Assembly (NCBI GenBank): GCA_023428135.1
Contig: JAEYZG010000069.1
Coordinates: 1-46,722, forward strand
Length of the DNA stretch: 46,722 nt
Direction of reading: 5' to 3'
From: Bacteroidota bacterium
GTDB taxonomy: Bacteria; Bacteroidota; Bacteroidia; Cytophagales; Cytophagaceae
The notes under the pieces were generated by a model that searched no databases, was not told the DNA's origin, and was given only the letters and a program-made list of their open reading frames with translations. Position numbers and translations under genes: made by a program. How positions within the stretch are numbered: position 1 is the stretch's first letter; every line of letters starts with the position of its first letter. Shown piece by piece: positions 1 to 8,301 of the stretch.

Positions 1-110
1 TTATAAACATCCCTAAAGGTAGCTAAAAGTCACCCTGGGACACCCAAAAAAACATTTTAAAAATTACAAACAGCATATAATCAAAGTATTATAAAAAATC
101 ATTTTGAAGA

Positions 111-374
111 GTGTCGAAAACAGGAAAGAGTGACCCGGGAGGGAAGCAAAATTTCTCTAATTCAATCATGAAGAACTTTGTTCCTTCTTTAGCTTCCAAG
201 TTAGGCATTGACGAAGCCAAAGCTCAGTCTATTGCAAATTCTGTAGTTCCATTTCTCCTGGATAAATTTTCATCTGAAGGTGGACAGGCAAAAGATAGTG
301 GGGATTTACTGAATAAGTTAGGAATAGGTGGAGTGGGTTCTATTACAGAAAAAATCGGAGGCTTTTTTAAATAA
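111..374 (+). CDS. Short DUF937-like protein (hypothetical)
   Basis: An 87-residue protein from a GTG start; an in-frame TGA at 105-107 rules out a longer reading. An internal ATG at 168 would leave 68 residues. The body (about residues 20-87), with KLGIDEAKAQSIANSVVPF and Gly-rich LLNKLGIGGVGS stretches, recalls the C-terminal half of Bacteroidota DUF937-type proteins, whose role is unknown. Those are usually about twice this length, so this is either a short family member or a remnant that lost its N-terminal half. The upstream 110 bases carry stops in all frames and show no missing half. There is no signal peptide or membrane segment. The family assignment is from remembered similarity only. 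Confidence 0.5.
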   Translation: MSKTGKSDPGGKQNFSNSIMKNFVPSLASKLGIDEAKAQSIANSVVPFLLDKFSSEGGQAKDSGDLLNKLGIGGVGSITEKIGGFFK

Positions 375-402
375 GAAAAGCTATTTTCAGGAATCTAAAA
401 AG

Positions 403-449
403 AAATGAATGCTGATTTGCAGTTGTAACAAGCAAATCAACATTCATTT
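403..449. terminator. Bidirectional hairpin terminator between the DUF937-like gene and lipA
   Basis: Arms 403-420 and 432-449 pair over 17 of 18 positions (one C-A mismatch), with an 11-base loop. It lies between two converging genes and ends in a T-rich stretch, so it can stop transcription from either side. Confidence 0.75.
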
Positions 450-465
450 TAAAGAATAAGAATCA

Positions 466-1338
466 TCATATATGTCTTTCAGCATGATAAGATGATCTTA
501 CCAGTGGTCCGGATTCAACATAATTGAATCCTTTCTGAAGACCTACTTCTTTATATTTTTTGAATTGATCCGGATGAATGAAGTTCACAACACCCAGGTG
601 CATCTTGGTTGGCTGAAGATATTGTCCCAGTGTTAATACATCCAGTCCATGGGCCAGAAGGTCATCCATTGCCTCATAAACCTCTTCTTCAGTTTCCCCT
701 AACCCCAGCATGATACCGGATTTGGTTCTTTTTCCGAAGTTTTTTATTCTTTGTATCTGCTCAAGGCTTCTTTCATATTTGGCCTGAGGCCTTACTAGTC
801 TGTACAGCCTCTTTACAGTTTCCATGTTATGAGATACGACTTCCTGACCTGCACTAATCATTCTTTCAAGTGCATCCCAGTTGCCTTTCACATCCGGAAT
901 AAGGGTTTCGATAGTTGTTTGTGGAGAAACTTCTTTGATGGCTTTTACCGTCTGATACCAGACCTCAGCGCCGCGATCTTTAAGCTCATCTCTGTTTACT
1001 GATGTGATCACACAGTGCTTTACAGTCATCAATTTAACCGCTTCAGCAACCCTTCTTGGCTCATCAATGTCGTATTCGGTGGGTCTTCCTGTTGCTACAG
1101 CACAGAAAGAACAACTTCTGGTACATACGTTACCAAGGATCATAAACGTGGCCGTTCCTGCTCCCCAGCATTCGCCCATATTTGGGCAATTCCCACTCTG
1201 ACAGATTGTATGAAGTTTATGATCATCAACAAGCTGTCTTACTTTTGCATACTCTTTTCCAACAGGAAGCTTTACCCTTAGCCAATCGGGTTTGCTTTTT
1301 CTCGTTGTTTCTGAGTTGTTTACAACTTCTTCGGCCAT
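466..1338 (-). CDS. lipA: Lipoyl synthase (radical SAM)
   Basis: LipA inserts two sulfur atoms into protein-bound octanoyl chains to make the lipoyl cofactor of 2-oxoacid dehydrogenases and the glycine cleavage system. All signature residues are present. The auxiliary cluster cysteines are C46, C51 and C57 (CQSGNCPNMGEC), the radical SAM cluster is C72-x3-C76-x2-C79, and the C-terminal RSSYHA begins at R281. The 290-residue length is normal for the family. The start is the ATG at 1338, upstream of the conserved KPDWLRVKLP segment. It appears monocistronic, with a terminator at 403-449. Its product would serve the E2 partner of the E1 fusion encoded at 4454-6433, although no E2 gene is in the window. 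Confidence 0.97.
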   Translation of the reverse strand: MAEEVVNNSETTRKSKPDWLRVKLPVGKEYAKVRQLVDDHKLHTICQSGNCPNMGECWGAGTATFMILGNVCTRSCSFCAVATGRPTEYDIDEPRRVAEAVKLMTVKHCVITSVNRDELKDRGAEVWYQTVKAIKEVSPQTTIETLIPDVKGNWDALERMISAGQEVVSHNMETVKRLYRLVRPQAKYERSLEQIQRIKNFGKRTKSGIMLGLGETEEEVYEAMDDLLAHGLDVLTLGQYLQPTKMHLGVVNFIHPDQFKKYKEVGLQKGFNYVESGPLVRSSYHAERHI

Positions 1339-1376
1339 TCTATTACTATTTGAAATTTACGAAAAATAAGAAAGTT

Positions 1377-1444
1377 TTTTACCAAATCCTAAGCTCAGAC
1401 CGGCTTCTCCCTAACAATCCAGAGAATCAATTAATTTGGTAAAA
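1377..1444. repeat. 11-bp inverted repeat with a long spacer
   Basis: TTTTACCAAAT (1377-1387) and ATTTGGTAAAA (1434-1444) are perfect inverted copies 46 bases apart, in the gap between lipA and the outer-membrane protein gene. It could be a weak terminator or a protein site. The long spacer makes either use uncertain. Confidence 0.35.
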
Positions 1445-1449
1445 GGCAA

Positions 1450-2184
1450 TTATTTTCTTCTTCCGTAAAATATTGTCACGTACAAAGAGGTAAAAACAGA
1501 TTTATTTTGATAAGAATGATTGATGTCGTCAAGGATAATCATTTTCTGAGGATAAGCCTCTATCAAAGTTCCTATTTCTAAGCCAGAAACATTGCTTGTA
1601 AAACTTCCAAACTCAAAGCTGATACCTGCTTTCACATTTAATCCAGGAACTATTTTCATTTGATCAAAACCTGAGAAAATTCCACCGGTGCCCAGAATTT
1701 TATTAGTATTGGTATGCTTCTCAGGGTCATAAGGTTCTATTGCAGTGTAGGAATCATAATCATATTCAATGGTATATGGCTTAAGGATTCCAAGAGTAAG
1801 GCCTCCTGAGAAAACTGCGTCAACCTGCACACCTTCTTCTGGAGCTTTATGAAATAAAATTATAGTTCGGCCATATTGCAATCTCACCGGAAAAAGATAA
1901 TTTTTCTTTTGCTGCACGTAGGGACTACCGTTCGAACTTGCATATTTCGCCTCCTTCGGATGTTTTACATTTACAATTTCGACTCCGAATGTTTCGTATA
2001 TATTATTCTTTTTTAGCCTCGAAAATTTTCCGTTTAATCCACCTATAAATCCGGCATTGGTATTAAAATTCAAGCCAATAAGAAATTCCCTTTTATAGGG
2101 TGGTTCCAGCACCTGAGCCTTTGTTTCTGAGAGACTAATAGAAACAAGAATTAGGAGATAAAAAACTACCTTTATAAATTTCAT
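1450..2184 (-). CDS. Predicted outer-membrane beta-barrel protein, unknown function
   Basis: A 244-residue protein with an N-terminal signal peptide (hydrophobic residues about 5-20, likely cut near SETKAQ at 24). The mature part consists of alternating polar/hydrophobic strands such as FLIGLNFNTNAGF and KIVPGLNVKAGISFEFG. It ends in an aromatic-rich strand (VFTSLYVTIFYGRRK), as expected for a small Bacteroidota outer-membrane barrel. I recognise no named family and no catalytic motif. The start is an ATG at 2184. It stands alone between lipA and the divergent OsmC gene, so the neighbours say little about its job. Confidence 0.7.
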   Translation of the reverse strand: MKFIKVVFYLLILVSISLSETKAQVLEPPYKREFLIGLNFNTNAGFIGGLNGKFSRLKKNNIYETFGVEIVNVKHPKEAKYASSNGSPYVQQKKNYLFPVRLQYGRTIILFHKAPEEGVQVDAVFSGGLTLGILKPYTIEYDYDSYTAIEPYDPEKHTNTNKILGTGGIFSGFDQMKIVPGLNVKAGISFEFGSFTSNVSGLEIGTLIEAYPQKMIILDDINHSYQNKSVFTSLYVTIFYGRRK

Positions 2185-2238
2185 TGTTAATTAATTTTCT
2201 AATTTTAAACTTAACTTAAAAATCAAGTTTTTGGTCTG

Positions 2239-2646
2239 ATGTTTTCAATAAAAAATAAATATCTGGGAGATTTGAGAACCGAAGCGGTTCATCTGAAGTC
2301 TGGTAATACAATTATTACTGATGCTCCTCTTGACAATAATGGAAAAGGGGAAGCTTTTTCACCCACAGATTTGGTTTCTGCTGCGCTTTGCAGTTGCATG
2401 ATGACTATCATGGGAATCACTGCAAGAAAGGAAAACCTTCAAATTGATGGAGTGGAAGCAGAGGTAACAAAGATTATGACTGCTAATCCAAGAAAGATCT
2501 CCGAAATTCATGTAAACTTTACTTTCCCTGCCGGCTTAAGTCTGAGCGAAGAGTTCAAAGGGAAACTTGAACACGCCGCTCATACCTGCCCGGTTGCATT
2601 AAGCTTAGATCCTGCAATCAAGCAGATTGTTTCTTTTAATTACTAA
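2239..2646 (+). CDS. OsmC/Ohr family protein
   Basis: A 135-residue protein of the OsmC family, cytoplasmic thiol peroxidases that reduce organic hydroperoxides. The two family cysteine regions are visible: ALCSCMM with C51 and C53, and HTCPV with C117. The FSPTDLVSAAL segment leading into the first Cys helix is typical. Start is the ATG at 2239. The gene converges on ytxJ and the two stop codons overlap (plus TAA 2644-2646, minus TAG 2645-2643). The thiol reductant may be bacillithiol, since ytxJ and bshC are in the same window; this is inference. Which hydroperoxides it acts on cannot be told. Confidence 0.9.
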   Translation: MFSIKNKYLGDLRTEAVHLKSGNTIITDAPLDNNGKGEAFSPTDLVSAALCSCMMTIMGITARKENLQIDGVEAEVTKIMTANPRKISEIHVNFTFPAGLSLSEEFKGKLEHAAHTCPVALSLDPAIKQIVSFNY

Positions 2647-2984
2647 GCGGAAAGCTGTTTTTTAATTTCCTCGTAATTTATTCCCATATGTGAGGCATGG
2701 TAAACACAATTGCCATTTTTAATAATCAGCAGTTGTGGTGATTCATGCCTTACTTTAAACACATCCTCAATTTTATTGGAAATATTTCTAAAGGATATCA
2801 AATCAAGATAAAATGGTTTTATTCCGTTTACCTCCTCTGGTTTCCAGGATCTTTCAAGTCGATTCAACGCTGTTGAGCTTATTGAACATCTGGTACTATG
2901 CTTGAAAATAACCACAGGTTCTCCGGAGGATAAATCCTTAATATGGTTTAGTTGCTGCTCTTCTTTTAATTCCTGCCATTCCAT
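2643..2984 (-). CDS. ytxJ: Bacillithiol-system redox protein YtxJ
   Basis: A thioredoxin-fold protein of about 113 residues. The segment VVIFKHSTRCSIS carries a single Cys in the position of the thioredoxin active site, followed by the YLDLISFRNISNKI and cis-Pro-like HESPQLLIIKNG stretches that mark the YtxJ family. YtxJ proteins are monothiol bacilliredoxin-like factors found in bacillithiol producers. A TTG at 2996 would add four residues but would overlap the upstream gene's stop at 2987; the ATG at 2984 leaves a 2-base gap and is preferred. It is the last gene of a probable operon with the repeat protein upstream. BshC is encoded at 26429. Confidence 0.85.
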   Translation of the reverse strand: MEWQELKEEQQLNHIKDLSSGEPVVIFKHSTRCSISSTALNRLERSWKPEEVNGIKPFYLDLISFRNISNKIEDVFKVRHESPQLLIIKNGNCVYHASHMGINYEEIKKQLSA

Positions 2985-2986
2985 AA

Positions 2987-4111
2987 TTAATACCAAATTT
3001 CAGCTTCTTTTTTGTCGTGTCTAGGTTTTCTATCCTTTTTCTTCATATAATTCGCATCCTCCACACCGCTGTTTCTTCCATATTTCTTCAACATGCGTTT
3101 TCTGTATCTTTCTTTAGCCTGGTATGAATTTTTAACCTTGCCACCTCTGTATACAGAGCTTGGATGCATTCCCTTTTTCTTTCCTCTTACAACAATGTCT
3201 CCCTGGTAGTTAGCAATATCCTTTTGCTTCTTCCTTATTTTTCTCGCCTTCTGGTTTAAAGATCTAACTAAGATATCGCCTTTATAGTTTGCCATCTGTC
3301 TGCTCTTCTCTACACGCATGGCTGTACGCTTATCAAGAAAATTGTTGGCAAGGTCTCCTTTATAATTGGCAATTTGCTTTCCCTGTTTTCTGTCGATTTC
3401 TCTTACTTCCACTAAAGCATCAGAGTTCCTTGGGCCCTGCATCCTGGATTCGCCCGGAACAATATCGCCTTGGTATTTAGCCATCTGTTTGCTCAGCTTG
3501 CGTTCCTTTTTATGATTTACTACAACATAGTTATCATGAACAGGAGGTTTCATTCTTGATTCAGGCTGGGCTAAGTCGCCCTGGTACTTAGCCATTTGTT
3601 TGTTCAGCTTTCGGTCTTTTTTGTCATTAATTATAACAGTTGTACCTGCTGTATTTCTGGGAGCCTGTTGTCTGGATTCAGTTGGTTTTAAATCTCCTCC
3701 TGATCCTTTATTAATATTCTGTGAAGTCCTTTTCCCTCCATCTCTTGCTTTCACAGTTCCATCTCCGCTCCTGGGAGCCTGCTGCCTGGATTCTGTCGGT
3801 TTGGAGTCCCCTCCGGAACCTTTATTAATATTTTGTGAAGTACGTTTGCCTCCGTCTCTCGCCTTAACTGTACCATTCCCACTTTTTGGACCTTGTTCTC
3901 GGGATTCTGGGGCCTTTGATTTGGTGGATTTCTTTAGCGATTGTTTATCTGACTTTCCTGTTCTTTGTTTAACCTTAACAGTTGGTCCTCCATCCGAATT
4001 CTGAGAATACGCCATTTGGGGGATGCTGAAGGCAAACAACAAGGAAAACAGGCATGCTAAAAGGTACCTGTTTGAATATTTTTGTATGATGATTGAGCGG
4101 AGTAAATTCAA
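2987..4111 (-). CDS. Secreted basic protein with KQMAKYQGD repeats, unknown function
   Basis: A 374-residue exported, strongly basic protein. Residues 1-36 form a signal peptide (hydrophobic LLACLFSLLFAFSIP, then AYSQ). Two nearly identical units of about 37 residues, each built from ESR-(E/Q)QAPRSG-GTVKARDGGKRTSQ, occupy about residues 70-150. They are followed by at least five spaced copies of a (K/R)QMAKYQGD(I/L) motif, variously MAKYQGD, IANYKGD, MANYKGD and IANYQGD. The C-terminal 60 residues are rich in Lys, Arg and Tyr. The start is TTG at 4111: the next upstream in-frame stop is at 4148-4150 and there is no ATG between. It sits 11 bases after a small lipoprotein gene with a similar basic tail, suggesting a two-protein envelope unit. 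I know no function; structural binding of nucleic acid or acidic polysaccharide would fit the charge but is speculation. Confidence 0.75.
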   Translation of the reverse strand: MNLLRSIIIQKYSNRYLLACLFSLLFAFSIPQMAYSQNSDGGPTVKVKQRTGKSDKQSLKKSTKSKAPESREQGPKSGNGTVKARDGGKRTSQNINKGSGGDSKPTESRQQAPRSGDGTVKARDGGKRTSQNINKGSGGDLKPTESRQQAPRNTAGTTVIINDKKDRKLNKQMAKYQGDLAQPESRMKPPVHDNYVVVNHKKERKLSKQMAKYQGDIVPGESRMQGPRNSDALVEVREIDRKQGKQIANYKGDLANNFLDKRTAMRVEKSRQMANYKGDILVRSLNQKARKIRKKQKDIANYQGDIVVRGKKKGMHPSSVYRGGKVKNSYQAKERYRKRMLKKYGRNSGVEDANYMKKKDRKPRHDKKEAEIWY

Positions 4112-4122
4112 GGTCAGATGAT

Positions 4123-4383
4123 TTAAATATGCGTTTTCCTTGGAGCGTTAAGTCTCTTATGCTTTTTCTTGTTTACAAGACCAGTGTTCTTATCGATTCT
4201 GCCTCTTTTCTTTTTAGCAAGTCTAGGATCTTTCACTTCCCCACTTTCATTAAACATGCTGAAATCAGCCTCGTTGTTTTTACCCAAGCCAGGGCATGGA
4301 TAGTCCTTTTTCCTACACCCTGTTCCAAGGATTAATCCGACAAAAAGTACTATTAACGAGAAATAATGTAATTTTTTCACCAT
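4123..4383 (-). CDS. Small basic lipoprotein, unknown function
   Basis: An 86-residue protein with a hydrophobic N-terminal segment and a probable lipidation Cys at 23 (LGTGC). A short CxxxxxxC-spaced CRKKDYPCPGLG segment follows. The remainder is hydrophilic and ends in a Lys/Arg-rich tail (KKKHKRLNAPRKTHI). The start is the ATG at 4383. The next gene downstream begins 11 bases after its stop, so the two are probably co-transcribed and may act together at the envelope. Lipobox position -3 is Gly rather than Leu, so lipidation is likely but not certain. Confidence 0.65.
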   Translation of the reverse strand: MVKKLHYFSLIVLFVGLILGTGCRKKDYPCPGLGKNNEADFSMFNESGEVKDPRLAKKKRGRIDKNTGLVNKKKHKRLNAPRKTHI

Positions 4384-4453
4384 TTAATTATAGGATAAAA
4401 TAAAGAAAACTAAAGTAAGAATCAAATCTTTCAAAAGCAACCCTTTAGCATTT

Positions 4454-6433
4454 TTAGTAAAGAAGTAGCTCTTCGATCTTCTCTTTCATACGTTTTTTAG
4501 GCAGAAAGTTTTCTTCCAAAGCCGGAGAAAAAGGAACCGGTGTATCCAGACTTCCGACCCTTGCCACTGGAGCGTCCAGGTATTGAAAACATTTTTCTCC
4601 AATATAAGCTGCAATTTCTGAAGCAATACTGCCGGTAAGTGTATCCTCAGTGATCACAATTGCCCGTCCGGTTTTCTTAACGCTGTTTTCTACCGTTTCC
4701 TTGTCCCAGGGTAATAAAGTTCTTAAATCTATTAGATCTGCAGAATAATTTCCCAGATTTGCCACAATCTCTTTCGCCCAAATCACAGGAAGTCCATAAG
4801 TAATTATGGATATATCATTGCCTTCTGTCACCATTTTGGCTTTACCAATAGGTTCTGAATAATAACTTTCCGGTATCTCTTCTGAAACAGATCGATACAG
4901 GAATTTGTGCTCAAAGAAAAGCACCGGATTGGGATCTTCGATTGATGCGTTAAGAAGACCTTTTGCATCATAAGGTGAAGACGGAAAAACTACTTTAAGT
5001 CCGGGAGTATGAACAAACCAGGCTTCATTAGACTGAGAATGAAACGGTCCCGCTGCAGTGCCGGCTCCTGTAGGCATTCTCACTACCACATCAGCATTTT
5101 GTCCCCACCGGTAATGAATTTTTGCAAAATTATTGACGATCTGGTTAAAGCCACTTGTTACAAAGTCCGCAAATTGCATTTCTACAATGGCCTTGTAATT
5201 GTTGATTGACAAGCCTAATGCTGCACCAAGGATCGCTGATTCGCAAAGAGGAGTGTTGATGATTCTTTTTTTTCCGAATTTTTCAACCAGTCCTTCTGTA
5301 ACCTTAAATACGCCTCCATATTCTGCCACATCTTGTCCCATGAGCACCAGTTTCGGGTACTTTTCCATACTTTCCCTGATGCTGTCTGAGATTGCATCTA
5401 CATATCGTCTCTTAACCTTTGTTTCTGTTGACGGTTTGGTTACAACCTGATCAAAGGGAGCATAGACGTCACCCAATTCAACGGAAGTATCTGCGCTTAC
5501 TTTTGGAGCTTTGGCAACCTGTGTCCACGCTTCGTCAATCTCTCTTTTAATTTCCTTTCTTATCTCCTGTAATTCAGTATAGGATATAACTTTTTGTTCA
5601 AGCAGGTATTTTTCGTAATTGTCGACCGGATCTTTTTGAGACCATATTTCGAAAAGCTCTTGAGGAACATACTTTGTTCCGGAAGCTTCTTCGTGGCCTC
5701 TCATTCTGAAAGTAAGAGCCTCTATAAGAATGGGGCGAGGTTTATTGCGTATACTATCCGCTGCCTTTTTTACAGCATCATATACTTCAAGGATATTATT
5801 CCCATTAATTTGTAATGCATCAATGCCATAAGCCGGACCTTTATCCGTAAAACTTTTGAACCTGAACTGTTCGTTGTTGGGAGTCGATAAACCATAGCCA
5901 TTATTTTCTATCATGAAAATTACAGGCAGGTTCCAAACTGCAGCAACATTCAGAGCTTCATGAAAGTCTCCCTCGCTGGTTCCCCCGTCTCCGCTAAAAA
6001 CAAGAGTAGCTTTATTTTTATTTTCAAGCAGGTCGGCCAGTGCAATACCATCTGCCACGGCGAGCTGAGGGCCAAGGTGTGAAATCATTCCAACGATATG
6101 ATGCCCTTTTGAGCCAAAGTGAAAGGAACGGTCCCTGCCTTTTGTAAATCCGGAAAGTTTTCCCTGGAATTGTGAAAATAGTCTGAACAAAGGCACTTCT
6201 CTGGAGGTAAAGATTCCAAGGTTTCTGTGAAGAGGAAGAATATATTCATCCTTTTCCATCGCCATGGCAGCACCAACAGCTATGGCTTCCTGGCCAATTC
6301 CAGAAAACCATTTGCTTATTTCATTCTGCCTCAGTAAAATAAGCATTTTTTCTTCTATGAGCCTGGGTTTCAAAAGCCCTGAATAAAGGCTTTTCAGTAA
6401 ATCGTCGGAATATAATTTCCTATTGAAATTCAT
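4454..6433 (-). CDS. 2-oxoacid dehydrogenase E1, alpha and beta subunits fused
   Basis: A 659-residue thiamine diphosphate enzyme that decarboxylates a 2-oxoacid and passes the acyl group to lipoyl-E2. Residues 1-320 are the alpha domain, with the ThDP/Mg motif G148DG...N177N and the RMRGHEEA loop around H247. Residues 340-659 are the beta domain, with QDVAEYGGVFKVTEGL, an acidic NTPLCESA segment and GPFHSQSNEAWF. The alpha and beta subunits, separate in most branched-chain and Gram-positive pyruvate complexes, are one polypeptide here, an arrangement common in Bacteroidota. The sequence resembles the branched-chain (2-oxoisovalerate) type, but pyruvate cannot be excluded. ATG start at 6433; apparently monocistronic; no E2 or E3 gene nearby. 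Confidence 0.93.
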   Translation of the reverse strand: MNFNRKLYSDDLLKSLYSGLLKPRLIEEKMLILLRQNEISKWFSGIGQEAIAVGAAMAMEKDEYILPLHRNLGIFTSREVPLFRLFSQFQGKLSGFTKGRDRSFHFGSKGHHIVGMISHLGPQLAVADGIALADLLENKNKATLVFSGDGGTSEGDFHEALNVAAVWNLPVIFMIENNGYGLSTPNNEQFRFKSFTDKGPAYGIDALQINGNNILEVYDAVKKAADSIRNKPRPILIEALTFRMRGHEEASGTKYVPQELFEIWSQKDPVDNYEKYLLEQKVISYTELQEIRKEIKREIDEAWTQVAKAPKVSADTSVELGDVYAPFDQVVTKPSTETKVKRRYVDAISDSIRESMEKYPKLVLMGQDVAEYGGVFKVTEGLVEKFGKKRIINTPLCESAILGAALGLSINNYKAIVEMQFADFVTSGFNQIVNNFAKIHYRWGQNADVVVRMPTGAGTAAGPFHSQSNEAWFVHTPGLKVVFPSSPYDAKGLLNASIEDPNPVLFFEHKFLYRSVSEEIPESYYSEPIGKAKMVTEGNDISIITYGLPVIWAKEIVANLGNYSADLIDLRTLLPWDKETVENSVKKTGRAIVITEDTLTGSIASEIAAYIGEKCFQYLDAPVARVGSLDTPVPFSPALEENFLPKKRMKEKIEELLLY

Positions 6434-6572
6434 ATTTTTAAAAAGTAGATTAGCAAAAATAAAGTATTCGCAATTTCCCTGTTATTAAATGGGAAGGTTT
6501 TTTTATTTTTCGTCCCCAAATATGATCATTAATGATTAAAGAGGGTTATTGTTTAAAATCAGGAGTAGTGAG

Positions 6573-7826
6573 ATGATAGAATATAAGAGTTTTGTGTTGG
6601 AAAATGGATTGAAGGTTTTTGTGCATGAAGATTCATCCAGTCCTCAGGCGGTAATTAATATTTTGTATAATGTTGGCTCAAAGGATGAGTCGGAAGAAAA
6701 AACTGGGTTTGCTCACTTATTTGAGCATTTGATGTTCGGCGGATCAGTTAATATCTCATCCTACGACGAACCCTTAGAAAGGGCAGGGGGAGAAAATAAT
6801 GCTTTTACTTCTACTGATATCACCAACTATTACATTACAATTCCTTCAGTAAACATTGAAACTGCTTTTTGGCTGGAATCCGACAGAATGCTTTCTCTTT
6901 CGTTTGAGCAGAAAACACTGGATGTGCAGAAAAGTGTAGTGATTGAAGAGTTTAAGCAACGATATTTAAATCAGCCTTATGGAGATGTTTGGTTAAAGTT
7001 AAGACCACTTGTTTACAAAGAACATCCTTATAAGTGGGCAACAATAGGTAAAGAGATCAGTCATATCGAAAGCGCAGAATTGCAGGATGTGAGAGATTTT
7101 TTCTATAAGTTTTACATTCCCAATAATGCGATTCTTGTTGTTGCTGGTGATATAACCTTTGATCATGCAAAAGCATTGACAGAAAAATGGTTCGGTCCTA
7201 TACCCGCTGGAAAACCTTATTTGAGAAACCTGCCGGCTGAGCCTGTTCAAAAGGAAGAAAGAAGAGAGGAAGTGATTGCTGATGTACCTTTGGACGCTCT
7301 CTATAAAGTCTACCACATGCCGGGAAGAAAAGATCCTGAGTATTATTCCTATGATCTTTTAAGTGATATTCTCGGGAGAGGAAAGTCTTCAAGACTTTAT
7401 GATAAACTTGTAAAAGAAAAAGAAATGTTCAGCTCTATATCCTCCCATGTATCAGGAACGGCAGATCCGGGACTGATTATTATCGAGGGAAAGCTTAATG
7501 GTAATTATACATTGGAAGTTGCCGAGGCTGAAGTTCAGAAAGTAATTGATGAGCTGGTAGCAGGCAATATTTCTGATGATGAAGTAACAAAGGTGAAAAA
7601 TCAGTCGGAAGCATCCGTATTATTTGGTGAAGTTGAATTGCTTAATCGTTCAATGAATCTTGCCTATGCAGCGTTTTTAGGGGATCCGGAAATTGTGAAC
7701 AAAGAATCTGAAATGATTCAGCGTGTTACAAAAGAGTCAATTATCGCAGTTGCCAAAAAAACATTCAGGACTGAAAACAGCAGTACACTTTATTACAGAG
7801 CAAAATCAAAAGTAAATGAAAATTAA
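6573..7826 (+). CDS. M16 family zinc metallopeptidase
   Basis: A pitrilysin/processing-peptidase type protease of 417 residues. The inverted zinc motif HLFEH (H48, E51, H52) is intact, followed by the family's GGENNAFTS segment and a downstream acidic helix (VVIEEFKQRY) that should give the third ligand. This is one M16 half; Bacteroidota often encode two halves side by side, but no second one is present here. A TTG at 6549 would extend it by 8 residues. The ATG at 6573 is chosen because AGGAG (6561-6565) lies 7 bases upstream. No signal peptide is seen, so it may act in the cytoplasm or be secreted by a non-standard route. It overlaps ispF by 11 bases. Confidence 0.92.
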   Translation: MIEYKSFVLENGLKVFVHEDSSSPQAVINILYNVGSKDESEEKTGFAHLFEHLMFGGSVNISSYDEPLERAGGENNAFTSTDITNYYITIPSVNIETAFWLESDRMLSLSFEQKTLDVQKSVVIEEFKQRYLNQPYGDVWLKLRPLVYKEHPYKWATIGKEISHIESAELQDVRDFFYKFYIPNNAILVVAGDITFDHAKALTEKWFGPIPAGKPYLRNLPAEPVQKEERREEVIADVPLDALYKVYHMPGRKDPEYYSYDLLSDILGRGKSSRLYDKLVKEKEMFSSISSHVSGTADPGLIIIEGKLNGNYTLEVAEAEVQKVIDELVAGNISDDEVTKVKNQSEASVLFGEVELLNRSMNLAYAAFLGDPEIVNKESEMIQRVTKESIIAVAKKTFRTENSSTLYYRAKSKVNEN

Positions 7827-8295
7827 AGTCGGGTTTGGTTATGATGTACACCAGCTTACAGAGGGCCGTGACCTTTGGCTGGGTGGTGTAAAGATAGAAG
7901 CTAAGTTAGGTTTGCTTGGCCATAGTGATGCAGATGTATTAGTTCATGCAATTTGCGATGCAATCCTGGGGGCTGCCAATATGAGAGATATTGGCTTTCA
8001 TTTCCCCAACACAGATCCACGGTGGAAGGGAGCAGATAGTAAAATTCTTCTTAAGGAAGTCTGCAGACTGATAAGAGAAAAGGGGTGGGAGATAAGCAAT
8101 ATAGATGCCAGCCTCTCCATGGAAAAACCTAAGATTAATCCACATATTCCTAAAATGCAGGAAGTACTTTCTGAAGCAATGAATATTCCTCAGGAAGATA
8201 TATCTATCAAAGCAACAACTAATGAAACGTTAGGATACATTGGCAGGGAAGAAGGAGCAAATGCTTTTGCTGTAGCATTGATTTATAAAAAGTGA
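7816..8295 (+). CDS. ispF: 2-C-methyl-D-erythritol 2,4-cyclodiphosphate synthase
   Basis: IspF closes the cyclodiphosphate ring in the MEP isoprenoid pathway, releasing CMP. The 159-residue protein has the metal ligands D10 and H12 (GYDVH) and H44 (DVLVHAICDA), plus the conserved GHSDADV, FPNTD and TTNETLGYIGREEG segments. Length and start (ATG 7816) match the family. It begins inside the last 11 bases of the M16 gene, so translation is probably coupled. It is followed by nested inverted repeats that likely end transcription. Confidence 0.97.
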   Translation: MKIKVGFGYDVHQLTEGRDLWLGGVKIEAKLGLLGHSDADVLVHAICDAILGAANMRDIGFHFPNTDPRWKGADSKILLKEVCRLIREKGWEISNIDASLSMEKPKINPHIPKMQEVLSEAMNIPQEDISIKATTNETLGYIGREEGANAFAVALIYKK

Positions 8296-8301
8296 TAAGT
8301 A

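Noticed and set aside
3600..4004. 134-codon plus-strand frame opposite the repeat protein
   Set aside because: It mirrors the repeats of the minus-strand gene, which has a signal peptide and a neighbouring lipoprotein; the plus frame is their shadow.
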